Shown here one piece after another: positions 15,850-24,233 of a stretch of 64,000 nucleotides of DNA. This DNA comes from Cupriavidus sp. D384 (GTDB lineage: Bacteria > Pseudomonadota > Gammaproteobacteria > Burkholderiales > Burkholderiaceae). The notes under the pieces are model-generated. The model was not told the DNA's origin. It was given only the letters and a program-made list of their open reading frames with translations, and ran no database searches. Each line of letters begins with the position of its first letter. The stretch's first letter is position 1. The stretch is from positions 54,672-118,671 of the forward strand of contig NZ_BBQI01000101.1 in the NCBI RefSeq assembly GCF_001652915.1, in the 5' to 3' direction. A program made the position numbers and the translations under genes.

Positions 15850-17412
15850 ATGAAGACATATCTCCGCTCTGTGAGGTTCGGCCTGATACGTACGATGGCG
15901 CTTGGCGCACTGGTCACTGCCCTGCTGGTGGGCGGTGGACTGTTTGTCATGAAACGGTTCGATTCGTACGTCACCACCATCTATGTGGGCAACACGCTGC
16001 CGGTGGGGCAGCTGGGCGAACTGCGGGCCAGCTGCCTGGAAGCGCGGCGCCGGCTGTGGAAGGCGCTGGCGATGCGCGCGCACGGCGACGATCACGCCAT
16101 CGTTGCCGGCGTGCGCGATGACCTGGCGCGCATGGACAAGGCCTGGGCCGCGTACTATCCGGCCAACGTCAGCGGGCCCCGGGAGCAGCAGGCGGCCGAC
16201 GCGTTGCGCCATGAGCTGGGCGCGTTCCGCAACCTGGCGCTGGCGACGGCCGAGATGATCGTGGCCGGGCACCACGACGCGGCCAAGGCGTACCTGAGCG
16301 CCCAAATCGGCCTGATGCAGCACATGGACGACCTGATGGCGCGCGCCATCGACGCCAATGTCGTACAGGCTGCCGCGCTGGCGCGGGGCAGCACACAGAT
16401 GCTGGAGCGCACCGCGCAGGCCGCTGCGGCCGTGATGGCCGCAGCCATGGCCGTTTCGCTGGCCTTTGGCTTCCGGCTGCTGCGCGAGCGCGACGATGCG
16501 CGGCGGTCTTCGCGCTACAGCCTGTGGCTGGTGGACCAGGCGTTCGAGCTGACGCAGGACGGCATGATGATTACCGACGCGCACGGCATCATCGAGAAAG
16601 TGAACCCGGCCTTTGTGCGGCTCACGGGCTATGCCGAGGCCGAACTGATCGGCAATACGCCGCGCATGCTCGGTTCGGGCCGGCAGCCGCCCGAGTTCTA
16701 TCGCGATATGTGGCAGGCGTTGCGCGAGACCGGCCACTGGCGCGGCGAGCTATGGAACCGTCGCAAGGACGGCGCGATCTATCGCGAATCGCTGTCGATC
16801 CACGGCATTCGAGGCCCCAAGGGTGATGTATCCAATTTCGTGGCGGTCTGTGCCGACATCACCCAGCGCCAGCTGGCCCAGGACCGCCTGGGCTACCTCG
16901 CCACGCACGATGCACTGACCGGGCTGCCCAACCGCACGCTGCTGGGCGAGCGGCTGGAGCAGGCCATTGGCCGGGCGCGCCGCGGTGGCACGCATGTGGC
17001 CGTCATGTTTATCGATCTCGATGGCTTCAAGGCCGTCAACGACACGTTGGGGCACGGCATTGGCGACGAGACGCTGATCACGGTGGCGCAACGCCTGAAG
17101 GCCCCGCTGCGCGACGGCGATACCGTGGCGCGCCTGGGCGGCGACGAGTTTGCCATCGTGCTGGAGGACGTCGCCGACATCGGCCACGTGGCGCCGCTGG
17201 CCGAACGGCTGGTGCAGGCAGTGGGCGGGATCGACACCATCAACGGCTGCCCGGTCAGCATTACGCCGAGCATCGGCATTGCCCTGTATCCGGACGATGC
17301 CGAAGAACCCGATTACCTGCTGAACCTGGCCGACGAGAGCATGTACCTGGCAAAGCGGTCGGGCAAGAACGGCTACTGCTTCAGCGGGGCGCTGCCGCGC
17401 AAGGCGGCCTGA
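15850..17412 (+). CDS. Membrane-bound PAS-GGDEF diguanylate cyclase
   Basis: 520 residues from the ATG at 15850; a TTG directly in front is an alternative. TM1 is at about 12-32. A periplasmic four-helix-bundle sensor like that of chemoreceptors follows (GQLGELRASCLEARRRLWKAL), with TM2 near 195-215. Then come a PAS domain (DGMMITDAHGIIEKVNPAFVRLTGY) with its PAC region (GELWNRRKDG) and a GGDEF domain. The GGDEF domain has an intact active site, RLGGDEFAIVLED. There is no EAL domain, and no clear RxxD inhibitory site was noticed. It should make cyclic di-GMP in response to a periplasmic ligand and a PAS signal. The Shine-Dalgarno is weak, suggesting low expression. Confidence 0.92.
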   Translation: MKTYLRSVRFGLIRTMALGALVTALLVGGGLFVMKRFDSYVTTIYVGNTLPVGQLGELRASCLEARRRLWKALAMRAHGDDHAIVAGVRDDLARMDKAWAAYYPANVSGPREQQAADALRHELGAFRNLALATAEMIVAGHHDAAKAYLSAQIGLMQHMDDLMARAIDANVVQAAALARGSTQMLERTAQAAAAVMAAAMAVSLAFGFRLLRERDDARRSSRYSLWLVDQAFELTQDGMMITDAHGIIEKVNPAFVRLTGYAEAELIGNTPRMLGSGRQPPEFYRDMWQALRETGHWRGELWNRRKDGAIYRESLSIHGIRGPKGDVSNFVAVCADITQRQLAQDRLGYLATHDALTGLPNRTLLGERLEQAIGRARRGGTHVAVMFIDLDGFKAVNDTLGHGIGDETLITVAQRLKAPLRDGDTVARLGGDEFAIVLEDVADIGHVAPLAERLVQAVGGIDTINGCPVSITPSIGIALYPDDAEEPDYLLNLADESMYLAKRSGKNGYCFSGALPRKAA

Positions 17413-17438
17413 GGCGGCCACACGGGCAATGCGGGGAA

Positions 17439-17942
17439 TCAGGGCGGGCCGGCCGGGTTTGCGTTGTCGTCGGGATTGACCGGGGCGTTGGCCGAGAACT
17501 TGGCGCGATGCGTGGAGAAGAACGTGCGCACGTTGCGTACGTTGCTGGCGCCGCGGAACAGGCGCCGCGCGAAGGCGTCGTAGGCGGCCATATCGCGCAG
17601 TTCCGCCATCACCACGAAATCCGGCCCGGGCGAGACGCGATAGCACTGTGTCACCGCCGGCTCCGCGCAGACCTGGCTTTCGAATGCCGCACAGTCTTCG
17701 GCGGTCTGCCGGTCCAGCGTGACCTCGATGATGGCCGTCAGCGTATTGCCCACCTTGTCGGCGTCCAGCACGGCAATCTCGCGCGCAATCACGCCGGTCT
17801 CCCGCAAGCGGCGTACGCGCCGCATGGTGGTGGGCGCCGAGGCAAAGACGCGCGCCGCCAGTTCGACATTGGTCAGTGATGCATCGCGCTGCATGACCTG
17901 GAGAATGCGCAAGTCGAGATCGTCCAGGGCAATAGTGGTCAT
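17439..17942 (-). CDS. Lrp/AsnC-family transcriptional regulator
   Basis: 167 residues. The N-terminal helix-turn-helix is LDDLDLRILQVMQRDASLTNVELAARVFASAPTTMRRVRRLRETGVI; the C-terminal RAM/Lrp ligand domain spans about 65-140 (EVTLDRQTAEDCAAFE, VTQCYRVSPGPDFVVM). A short Pro/Asn-rich tail follows. It is divergent from glmS with a 153-bp intergenic region carrying two copies of GAAAGAAAATTTCA, so it probably controls itself and glmS. Ligands of this family are usually amino acids; glutamine or an amino-sugar precursor would fit, but that is inference. Confidence 0.93.
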   Translation of the reverse strand: MTTIALDDLDLRILQVMQRDASLTNVELAARVFASAPTTMRRVRRLRETGVIAREIAVLDADKVGNTLTAIIEVTLDRQTAEDCAAFESQVCAEPAVTQCYRVSPGPDFVVMAELRDMAAYDAFARRLFRGASNVRNVRTFFSTHRAKFSANAPVNPDDNANPAGPP

Positions 17943-17955
17943 GGCAGGCTCTCTT

Positions 17956-18028
17956 GAAAGAAAATTTCAGAAGCATCGTACATCAACTAGAAATGTCATC
18001 GATGACGATTTTTCGAAAGAAAATTTCA
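17956..18028. promoter_or_regulatory. Candidate Lrp operator: two GAAAGAAAATTTCA repeats flanking GTCATCGATGAC
   Basis: The 14-mer GAAAGAAAATTTCA occurs at 17956-17969 and again, identically, at 18015-18028 (59 bp apart). Between them lies the perfect 12-bp palindrome GTCATCGATGAC (17995-18006). The whole block sits in the divergent promoter region of the Lrp gene and glmS and is strikingly AT-rich compared with its surroundings. Lrp-type octamers bind arrays of such sites. Confidence 0.6.
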
Positions 18029-18095
18029 TGAGGAGCGGCCTACCATCCGGTCCATCGCATCGAACGGATGCGCAACATCGGAAACCGGAGGGGCT

Positions 18096-19925
18096 ATGTG
18101 CGGAATTGTGGGCGCCGTTGCGCAGCGCGACATCGTTGGGGAGCTGGTCGACGGCCTGAAGCGGCTGGAGTACCGCGGCTACGACTCATGCGGCGTGGCC
18201 GCCCTGCAGGGTGGGCGTCTGGTGCGGTCGCGCAGCGTTGACCGCGTGGCGGCCCTGCAGCGCGACGTGGCCGAGCAGGCCATCGGCGGATACACGGGCA
18301 TTGCCCACACGCGCTGGGCCACGCACGGCAAGCCCATCACGGCCAACGCCCACCCGCATTTCTCGCCGAGCGATCTGGCGCCGCGCATCGCGCTGTCCCA
18401 CAACGGCATCATCGAAAACCACGAGGCCCTGCGCCGCGAGCTGGAAGCCTACGGCTATGTGTTTGCCAGCCAGACCGACAGCGAGGTCATCGGGCACCTG
18501 GTGGACCACCTCTACAACGGCGACCTGTTCGACGCCGTGCGCGAGGCCGTCAGGCGGCTGCGCGGCAGCTATGCGATTGCGGTGCTGTGCCGCGACGAGC
18601 CGCACCGGCTGGTGGGTGCCCGGCACGGCATGCCGCTGGTGGTGGGCATTGGCGAGGGCGAGAACTACCTGGCGTCGGACGCTATCGCGGTGGCGGCCGT
18701 CACGAACCAGATCGTTTATCTGGAGGATGGCGACGTGGCGGATGTGCAGATGCATCGCCACTGGATTGTCGACGCCGATGGCCGGCGCGTGACACGTGCC
18801 GTGCACACGGTGGCTGCGCACAGTGCGGCGGCCGACCTGGGCCTGTACCAGCACTACATGCAGAAGGAAATCTTCGAGCAGCCGCGCGCCGTGGTCGACA
18901 CGCTGCAGGACATTACGACGATCATGCCCGAGCTGTTTGGCGACGGCGCCTATCGCCAGCTGGAGACGGTCGACGCGGTGCTGCTGCTGGCGTGCGGCGG
19001 CAGCTATCACGCTGCGCTGACGGCCAGCTACTGGATCGAACGGCTCGCCAACCTGCCCGTGCGGGTGGAGATCGCCAGCGAATATCGCTATCGCGACGGC
19101 TTCAGCAACCCGAACATGCTGGTGGTGGCGGTGTCGCAAAGCGGCGAAACGGCCGACGTGCTCGGTGCCGTGCAGGCGGCCCGCGAGCGCGGCATGCATC
19201 GCACGCTTGCCATCTGCAACGTGGCCACCAGCGCGCTGGTGCGGGCCTGTGCGATGCACTTCATCACACGGGCCGGCGTGGAGATCGGCGTGGCGTCCAC
19301 CAAGGCGTTCACCACGCAGCTGGTGGCGCTGTTCCTGCTGGCATTGACGCTGGCGCAGATGCGTGGCCGGCTGCCGGACGCCGAAGAGCAGGAGCACCTG
19401 CGCGCACTGCGGCACCTGCCCGACGCGCTGAGCCGCGTGCTGGCACTGGAACCGCACATCATCGGCTGGGCCGACCAGCTGACCCGCAAGGAGAACATCC
19501 TGTTCCTCGGGCGTGGCATGCACTATCCGATCGCGCTCGAAGGCGCGCTGAAAATGAAGGAGATCTCCTATATCCATGCGGAAGGCTACGCGGCCGGAGA
19601 ACTCAAGCACGGGCCGCTGGCCCTGATCAGCGACCAGATGCCTGTGGTGGCCGTGGCGCCCAACGACAGCCTGCTGGAAAAGCTGAAGTCGAACATGCAC
19701 GAGGTACACGCGCGCAACTGCAAGCTCTATGTGTTCGCCGATATCGACTGCGCACTGCAGCCGGGCGATGGGCTGGAGATTATCCGGCTGACCGAGCACT
19801 ACGGCCTGCTGTCACCAATCGTCCACACCATTCCGATGCAGTTGCTGGCGTATCACACGGCGCTGGCGCGTGGCACCGATATCGACAAGCCACGCAACCT
19901 GGCAAAGTCGGTGACGGTGGAATGA
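18096..19925 (+). CDS. glmS: Glutamine-fructose-6-phosphate aminotransferase (isomerizing)
   Basis: 609 residues, the standard GlmS length. The N-terminal glutaminase starts MCGIVGAVAQRD with the catalytic Cys2, and contains RWATHGKP and DSEVIGHLVDH. Two SIS isomerase domains follow (LLACGGSYHAALTASYWIE; VSQSGETADVLGAV; GRGMHYPIALEGALKMKEISYIHAE). It ends with the conserved PRNLAKSVTVE. The enzyme makes glucosamine-6-phosphate for peptidoglycan and lipopolysaccharide. It is preceded by GGAGGGGCT and divergent from an Lrp-type gene rather than next to glmU, so it could be a second, specially regulated copy; the window alone cannot decide. Confidence 0.97.
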   Translation: MCGIVGAVAQRDIVGELVDGLKRLEYRGYDSCGVAALQGGRLVRSRSVDRVAALQRDVAEQAIGGYTGIAHTRWATHGKPITANAHPHFSPSDLAPRIALSHNGIIENHEALRRELEAYGYVFASQTDSEVIGHLVDHLYNGDLFDAVREAVRRLRGSYAIAVLCRDEPHRLVGARHGMPLVVGIGEGENYLASDAIAVAAVTNQIVYLEDGDVADVQMHRHWIVDADGRRVTRAVHTVAAHSAAADLGLYQHYMQKEIFEQPRAVVDTLQDITTIMPELFGDGAYRQLETVDAVLLLACGGSYHAALTASYWIERLANLPVRVEIASEYRYRDGFSNPNMLVVAVSQSGETADVLGAVQAARERGMHRTLAICNVATSALVRACAMHFITRAGVEIGVASTKAFTTQLVALFLLALTLAQMRGRLPDAEEQEHLRALRHLPDALSRVLALEPHIIGWADQLTRKENILFLGRGMHYPIALEGALKMKEISYIHAEGYAAGELKHGPLALISDQMPVVAVAPNDSLLEKLKSNMHEVHARNCKLYVFADIDCALQPGDGLEIIRLTEHYGLLSPIVHTIPMQLLAYHTALARGTDIDKPRNLAKSVTVE

Positions 19926-20198
19926 GAAAAAAAGTAGCGCCCCTCCGGGAGAGCGGGCGCCATGGATCAAGGGAGGCCCGACGGGTCTGGACCGCCGGGC
20001 GCATTAATAATCTAGGTCAGAAATGGATACGTCAGCCGGTACGGAAAGCGGACGTTCCGGACGTTGCGGCGCGATTTCGAACACCCGCATTGTGAACACC
20101 GACGTTGGCCTACGCACTTGTCAGACCACGGCCGACTGCCGCGCGAACGGCTTTGGGTGAATAAACAGGACATGAGACAGACACCCATGGAGACGCAA

Positions 20199-20423
20199 AT
20201 GAGCGGCAAGGACGTACACGTGGTGCCGGCCCCTGACGGCTGGGCGGTGGAAGAGGCCAAAAGCCCGGCGGGGCGCAAGCTGTATGCCACGCAGGAAGAC
20301 GCCATCGAGGTGGCTACCGAGATGGCCCGGAAAAACCAGGCAGAGCTGTTTATCCATGGCCGGGACGGCCAGATTCGGGCGCGCAATTCGTTCGGACATG
20401 ATCCCAGGTCGATCCGGGGCTGA
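20199..20423 (+). CDS. DUF2188 small protein
   Basis: 74 residues from the ATG at 20199, chosen because GGAG lies six bases upstream and DUF2188 proteins begin M-S-x-K-x-x-HVVP. In-frame ATGs at 20172 and 20187 would add 9 or 4 residues. The sequence SGKDVHVVPAPDGWAVEEAK, YATQEDAIEVATEMAR and ELFIHGRDGQIRARNSFG is typical of the family. These are small beta-alpha proteins of unknown function, often stress-induced. It is five bases from the next gene start region and probably co-transcribed with the DUF421 gene. Confidence 0.8.
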   Translation: MSGKDVHVVPAPDGWAVEEAKSPAGRKLYATQEDAIEVATEMARKNQAELFIHGRDGQIRARNSFGHDPRSIRG

Positions 20424-20428
20424 ATGCC

Positions 20429-21040
20429 ATGGCTGGAACGGGTACGGCTTTCGAAGCCGTGTTCGAGGCCGCATTTGGCGCGGGCAAGGATCTGCTGTGG
20501 TACCAGATGTCAGCGCGCGCGGCGCTTGTGTTCGTGGTCACGTGGCTGTTGCTGCGGGTGGCCGGACGGCGCACCTTTGCCCAGAAGACCGCGTTCGACC
20601 TCTGCATCATGCTGTTGCTGGGTGCGATCCTGTCGCGCATGGTGGTCGGCGCCAGTCCGATCCTGGGCACGCTGGCCGCAGCAGCCGTGCTGGTGTTCAT
20701 GCATCGGCTGGTCTGCATGGTGTCCGCCACATGGCCGGCCGTTGACCGCGCAATTGGCGGGCGGCCGATCGTGGTGGTCAAGAACGGGCGCGAGGACCGC
20801 CGTGCCCGCAGGCGCGCCATGCTGACAGACGAGGATCTCGACGCGAACGCCCGCGCCACACTGCATGCCGCAGGCTGGGTTGATCAGGGCACCCGGTCCG
20901 ACCAACCGATGGCCCGGCAATGGGATGTGGTGCTCGAACGCGATGGGCAGATATCGTTCGTGAAGCATCCCCGGCCCGCGCGTCGCGACGCGGATCGGCC
21001 AATCCATCCGCGAACGGAGGACGCCCATGCATCCGGCTGA
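20429..21040 (+). CDS. DUF421 (YetF-like) membrane protein
   Basis: 203 residues with an N-terminal membrane part of three helices (about 25-45, 55-75 and 78-95). It carries the family signature RVAGRRTFAQKTAFDLCIMLLLGAILSR. A cytoplasmic C-terminal YetF-type domain (IVVVKNGREDRRARRRAMLTDEDLDANAR, VVLERDGQISFV) is shorter than usual. The function of this family is unknown; members are often in general stress or spore regulons. It overlaps the next gene by 14 bp, indicating co-translation. Confidence 0.85.
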   Translation: MAGTGTAFEAVFEAAFGAGKDLLWYQMSARAALVFVVTWLLLRVAGRRTFAQKTAFDLCIMLLLGAILSRMVVGASPILGTLAAAAVLVFMHRLVCMVSATWPAVDRAIGGRPIVVVKNGREDRRARRRAMLTDEDLDANARATLHAAGWVDQGTRSDQPMARQWDVVLERDGQISFVKHPRPARRDADRPIHPRTEDAHASG

Positions 21041-21557
21041 GGCCGCCGCGCATTATCTGCAGCGCCATGACCTGCGGCTGGCGACGGCGGAGTCCTGCAC
21101 GGCGGGGCTTATCGCATCCCATATTGCCGACGTGCCCGGCTGCGGCGGCACGCTCAAATGCGCCATCGTTGCCTATTCGCCCGATGCCAAGGAGCAGATC
21201 CTTGGCGTCAGCGCCGACCTGATCGCACGCCATGGCCTGACCAGCGAAGCCGTTTCGCTCGCCATGGCACGTGGCGTGATGAGGATCAGCCAGGCCGACG
21301 TGGCAGTGTCCAACACGGGCGTGGCCGACGACGGGGCCCCCGATGGCACGCCGCCGGGTACGCAGTGCTTTGCGTGGCTGATCCGTTCGCCAGGGGCCGC
21401 CGCAACGATATGCGAGTACACGGAGACGCGGCAGTTTCGCGGGGATCGCAGCCAGATCCGGCAGGCGGCCGCCCAATGGGCGCTACAGCGCATCGCCCAC
21501 TACCATGGGCTGGCAACGGCCAGCCGGGGGCAGCCCTCTGGCACGACCCGTGCGTAA
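21027..21557 (+). CDS. CinA C-terminal domain protein (PncC-like nicotinamide-nucleotide amidohydrolase)
   Basis: 176 residues consisting of one CinA_C domain. The N-terminal motif LATAESCTAGLIASHIADVPG contains the Ser of the TAESC-T-G/A-G site. CAIVAYSPDAKEQILGVSADLIARHG and SEAVSLAMARGVMRISQADVAVSNTGVA follow the family pattern. PncC converts NMN to NaMN in pyridine nucleotide recycling. The usual TGIAGPGGG-type loop is replaced here by TGVADDGAPDGTPPGT, so activity may be altered. It overlaps the DUF421 gene by 14 bp. Confidence 0.82.
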   Translation: MHPAEAAAHYLQRHDLRLATAESCTAGLIASHIADVPGCGGTLKCAIVAYSPDAKEQILGVSADLIARHGLTSEAVSLAMARGVMRISQADVAVSNTGVADDGAPDGTPPGTQCFAWLIRSPGAAATICEYTETRQFRGDRSQIRQAAAQWALQRIAHYHGLATASRGQPSGTTRA

Positions 21558-21759
21558 GAGGGACATCAAGCGAGGAATGCGGTGGATGCGCAACAGCTTC
21601 AGTTCCCATCCATTGCCAGTGGCGGCAACAGGGGCGACACTACGCGCCTGTACGGTTTGATTGCGTTCCGCACAGGCCGCCCCCTGAAACAGCCTGTCCG
21701 GAAAATGCCGGCGCGCCTATATAGTGGGACCCACCGCGCGAAAAGCGGGTCCGGATGAA

Positions 21760-22176
21760 ATGAAACAACATGCAGTGGTTGGAACGGCCGATATGCCTTT
21801 CATCAAGCCAAAAATCAGAGCTACGGTCATTTGCGTTCGCGAGGGACAAATCCTGCTCGTGTCGAAGGACGGCGTGCGCTGGGCGCTGCCCGGCGGGCGC
21901 CCTGACGACCAGGAATCGCTGGTGGAAGCCGCGTGGCGCGAGTTGCGCGAGGAAACCGCGATCGAGGCCAAGTCGCTGACCAACGCCTTCCAGTTCATCG
22001 GCGCCACCACGGTGCATCACGTGTTCTCGGCGGCGGTGGGCAAATCGGCTGCGCCGAAGCCGCGCAACGAGATCAAGTATCTGAAATGGGCGCAGCGCGA
22101 CGTGCTGGACGAACTGACCACCAGCCCCACCACGCGGGCCATCGTGTCGCAGTACTTTCTCGCCAAGACCCGCTGA
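21760..22176 (+). CDS. NUDIX hydrolase
   Basis: 138 residues from the ATG at 21760; an ATG at 21793 giving 127 residues is also plausible. The NUDIX box is complete apart from its last glycine: GGRPDDQESLVEAAWRELREETAI, with REL-x-EE metal ligands intact and Ala in place of the final Gly. The box is preceded by VICVREGQILLVSKDGVRWALP. It likely cleaves a nucleoside diphosphate derivative; substrate unknown. It stands alone, 200 bp after the PncC-like gene. Confidence 0.88.
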   Translation: MKQHAVVGTADMPFIKPKIRATVICVREGQILLVSKDGVRWALPGGRPDDQESLVEAAWRELREETAIEAKSLTNAFQFIGATTVHHVFSAAVGKSAAPKPRNEIKYLKWAQRDVLDELTTSPTTRAIVSQYFLAKTR

Positions 22177-22270
22177 CGCTGGCCGCCGGGCCGCGCAGAT
22201 ATTGCACCGGGTTTGCAGATTCGCCGTCTGGATCTGCAAACACCGGGCCGGACTCGCTGCCGGACTGCGG

Positions 22271-22831
22271 CTACTTCACTTGCGCCGCCATTTTCTGAGC
22301 CATATCCAGATGGTGTTCCAGCGTCGGCAGGGTCTGGCGCGCGAACGACTTGACGCCATCGTCCCTGGCATCGTCCGCCGCCTTCCTGAACAGCGCCACG
22401 GCGTCCTGGTGCGCATCCACGCCAATCTGCTGGGCATAGGCCCGGTCGAATTCCGCCCCCTTCAACTGGCCCAGCCTGGTTAGCGCCTGCTGGTCCTTCT
22501 GCAGCGGCGTGGCCGGCACTTGCACGCCCAGCCGCTGGGCCTGCTGCTTCAACTTTGCGTCGGCGGCCCGATGGTCCTGGATCATCTGCGTGGCAAACGA
22601 CTTGACCACGGGGCTGCTGGCACGGCTTTGCGCCAGGTTGCTGGCATCGATCTCCAGCGTCCCGGCCATGGCGGCCTTGCGCAGGAACATGACATCGCCG
22701 TCGCCGGCCATGGCGGTTCCTGGCTGGTCAGACAACGGTGCCGCGTGCATGGCGGGGCCCGGTGCGGACAACAGCGCCGCAGTGGCTGCCAGCATCGGCA
22801 GATTGGTGAATCGCATGGTGGTGACTGGCAT
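22271..22831 (-). CDS. DUF4142 exported protein
   Basis: 186 residues from the ATG at 22831, chosen for its GAGGATTGCC ribosome site. A signal peptide covers about residues 1-31 (AMHA). The mature part is a DUF4142 four-helix, ferritin-like fold: DVMFLRKAAMAGTLEIDASNLAQSRASS, FATQMIQDHRAADAKLKQQAQRLG, EFDRAYAQQIGVDAHQDAVALF and LPTLEHHLDMAQ. Conserved His and Glu positions (DHR, DAHQD, EHH) recall a degenerate metal site. These periplasmic proteins are common in soil proteobacteria, with no firm role. It is divergent from the small hydrophilic gene at 22966. Confidence 0.88.
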   Translation of the reverse strand: MPVTTMRFTNLPMLAATAALLSAPGPAMHAAPLSDQPGTAMAGDGDVMFLRKAAMAGTLEIDASNLAQSRASSPVVKSFATQMIQDHRAADAKLKQQAQRLGVQVPATPLQKDQQALTRLGQLKGAEFDRAYAQQIGVDAHQDAVALFRKAADDARDDGVKSFARQTLPTLEHHLDMAQKMAAQVK

Positions 22832-22965
22832 GGCAATCCTCGCTCGGTGTGTGTCGATGCAAGGACGCGAGGCAAGCGCCATGCCGGCCCCGCAAGTGTC
22901 CCGCAGGCCGCCATTGGCATGTTGCTTGCGGCATCCCCTGCCGCAGTCGCTATCAGGAGACCATC

Positions 22966-23181
22966 ATGTCCAGCAAGCCAAACTCCGGCAAGCATGCCGA
23001 AAAACGTGGCGGCACCAACCCCGGCGTGCGCACCGACCGGCGTGCCGACCAGTTGAAGAGCCGCAGCGCAGACCCCGGCCAGAGCAGTTATGGGGGATTC
23101 CGCAACGAAGATCCCGGCGCGCAGCATCAGGCCACGTCGACATCGCCGGGCAAGCGCGCGAAAAAGGGCCGTCAATCCTGA
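22966..23181 (+). CDS. Small hydrophilic protein, unknown function
   Basis: 71 residues, ATG at 22966 with SD CAGGAGACC. The protein is highly charged and low in hydrophobic residues (SSKPNSGKHAEKRGGTNPG, RADQLKSRSADPGQSSYGG, SPGKRAKKGRQS), so it is probably intrinsically disordered and basic at the end. It lies 39 bp upstream of the BON-domain gene and is likely co-transcribed. The composition resembles small stress-induced, desiccation-type proteins, but no family was recognised. Confidence 0.65.
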   Translation: MSSKPNSGKHAEKRGGTNPGVRTDRRADQLKSRSADPGQSSYGGFRNEDPGAQHQATSTSPGKRAKKGRQS

Positions 23182-23220
23182 TGGCGGATCACCCAGGGGA
23201 CACAGCCAGCGAGAGACGTC

Positions 23221-23919
23221 ATGAACCGAGACAGCAGAGACAGCGGGTATCGCGACGATCGATACCTCGACGACCTGCGCGGGCCACCGCGTGACTACGG
23301 GGGCGATCCGCGCCGCATGGAACGCATGCGCTATACGGGGCAGGCCGGCTGGGGTATCGCGCACGGCTATCCCGGCGAAATGCAGGACCGCGAGGATCGT
23401 GGCGGACCTTACCGGCACGGTGGCACCCCCGGCGCACGCCACTGGCGCGACGGCTATGGCGCAGCCCGTGGCAGCGGTGTCGACGCCCCCGCGTTGCCCG
23501 GCGCCTACGGCCACGGCCCGGGCGGCCCGGTGCAGCAGCCTGCCGGGCCCAGGGGCTATACCCGGCCGGACGAACGGATTCGCGAAGACCTGTGCGAACG
23601 CCTGACCCATGCCGGGCGGCTCGACGTGCGTGAAGTGGAGGTGACGGTTTCGGAAGGCTGGGTCACGTTGTCCGGCACGGTGCCCGCGCGCCCGCAGAAG
23701 TACCGCATCGAGGACATTGCCGCGTCAGTCTACGGTGTGAAGGATGTGGAAAATCGCATCCGGGTTTTGCCCGGCACCGGCGATACAGGCTGGACGGAAC
23801 AGTCCGGCCAGCCGGGGCTGACCGGCCAGCTCGGCCGTGCCGGCCAGACGGCAAGCCAGAATATTGGCACGGATGCCGGCCAGGACGTGGATTCAGGCGC
23901 CGCCGGAAAGCCGGCATAG
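23221..23919 (+). CDS. BON-domain protein with disordered Arg/Gly/Tyr-rich N-terminus
   Basis: 232 residues. Residues 1-110 are low-complexity, rich in Arg, Asp, Gly and Tyr (RDSGYRDDRYLDDLRGPPRDYGGDP). Residues about 115-182 form a BON domain (DERIREDLCERLTHAGRLDVREVEV, SEGWVTLSGTVPARPQKYRIEDIAASVYGVKDVENRIRV). The tail is Gly/Gln-rich. There is no signal peptide. BON domains bind phospholipid or other envelope components, and cytoplasmic versions with such N-termini are common in Cupriavidus and Burkholderia stress loci. SD GCGAGAGACGTC. It probably forms a two-gene unit with the small protein before it. Confidence 0.85.
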   Translation: MNRDSRDSGYRDDRYLDDLRGPPRDYGGDPRRMERMRYTGQAGWGIAHGYPGEMQDREDRGGPYRHGGTPGARHWRDGYGAARGSGVDAPALPGAYGHGPGGPVQQPAGPRGYTRPDERIREDLCERLTHAGRLDVREVEVTVSEGWVTLSGTVPARPQKYRIEDIAASVYGVKDVENRIRVLPGTGDTGWTEQSGQPGLTGQLGRAGQTASQNIGTDAGQDVDSGAAGKPA

Positions 23920-24233
23920 CCCTCCGGCGCGGCCTCGCGATGGCGGCGGGCACCTTCGCCGGCAGGCCGAAGCCCTGCAGCCCGACCAGTTCGATATGCG
24001 ACTGCACCGTTGCGGAACTTGCCGCCCTCGCTGAGCCTGCTGTTCGTTGTGATCGGACGACCCAAGACAAGCGCCCGATGCCGCCTGCGCCGAAGGAATG
24101 AACTTGTCGCGCCATCTCGGATGTGACGGCATATGGGCATGCGGATTTCTTCGTTACCGCGCCGTGAGGCGCGCGCCTATGCTTGTAGACCGCATCGACG
24201 CACTTTGACCCCGACGTCAAGGGAGGTTTCATC
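23920..24233. other. 314-bp intergenic region
   Basis: No ORF with a start signal was seen. The only structure noted is a 6-bp hairpin CGCGCC-GTGA-GGCGCG at 24158-24173, about 60 bp upstream of the selenium-binding-protein gene. A strong AAGGGAGG ribosome site precedes that gene. Confidence 0.4.

Noticed and set aside
18186..19799. 537-codon frame antisense to glmS
   Set aside because: glmS is unmistakable on the + strand; the antisense protein is compositionally a shadow with no motif.
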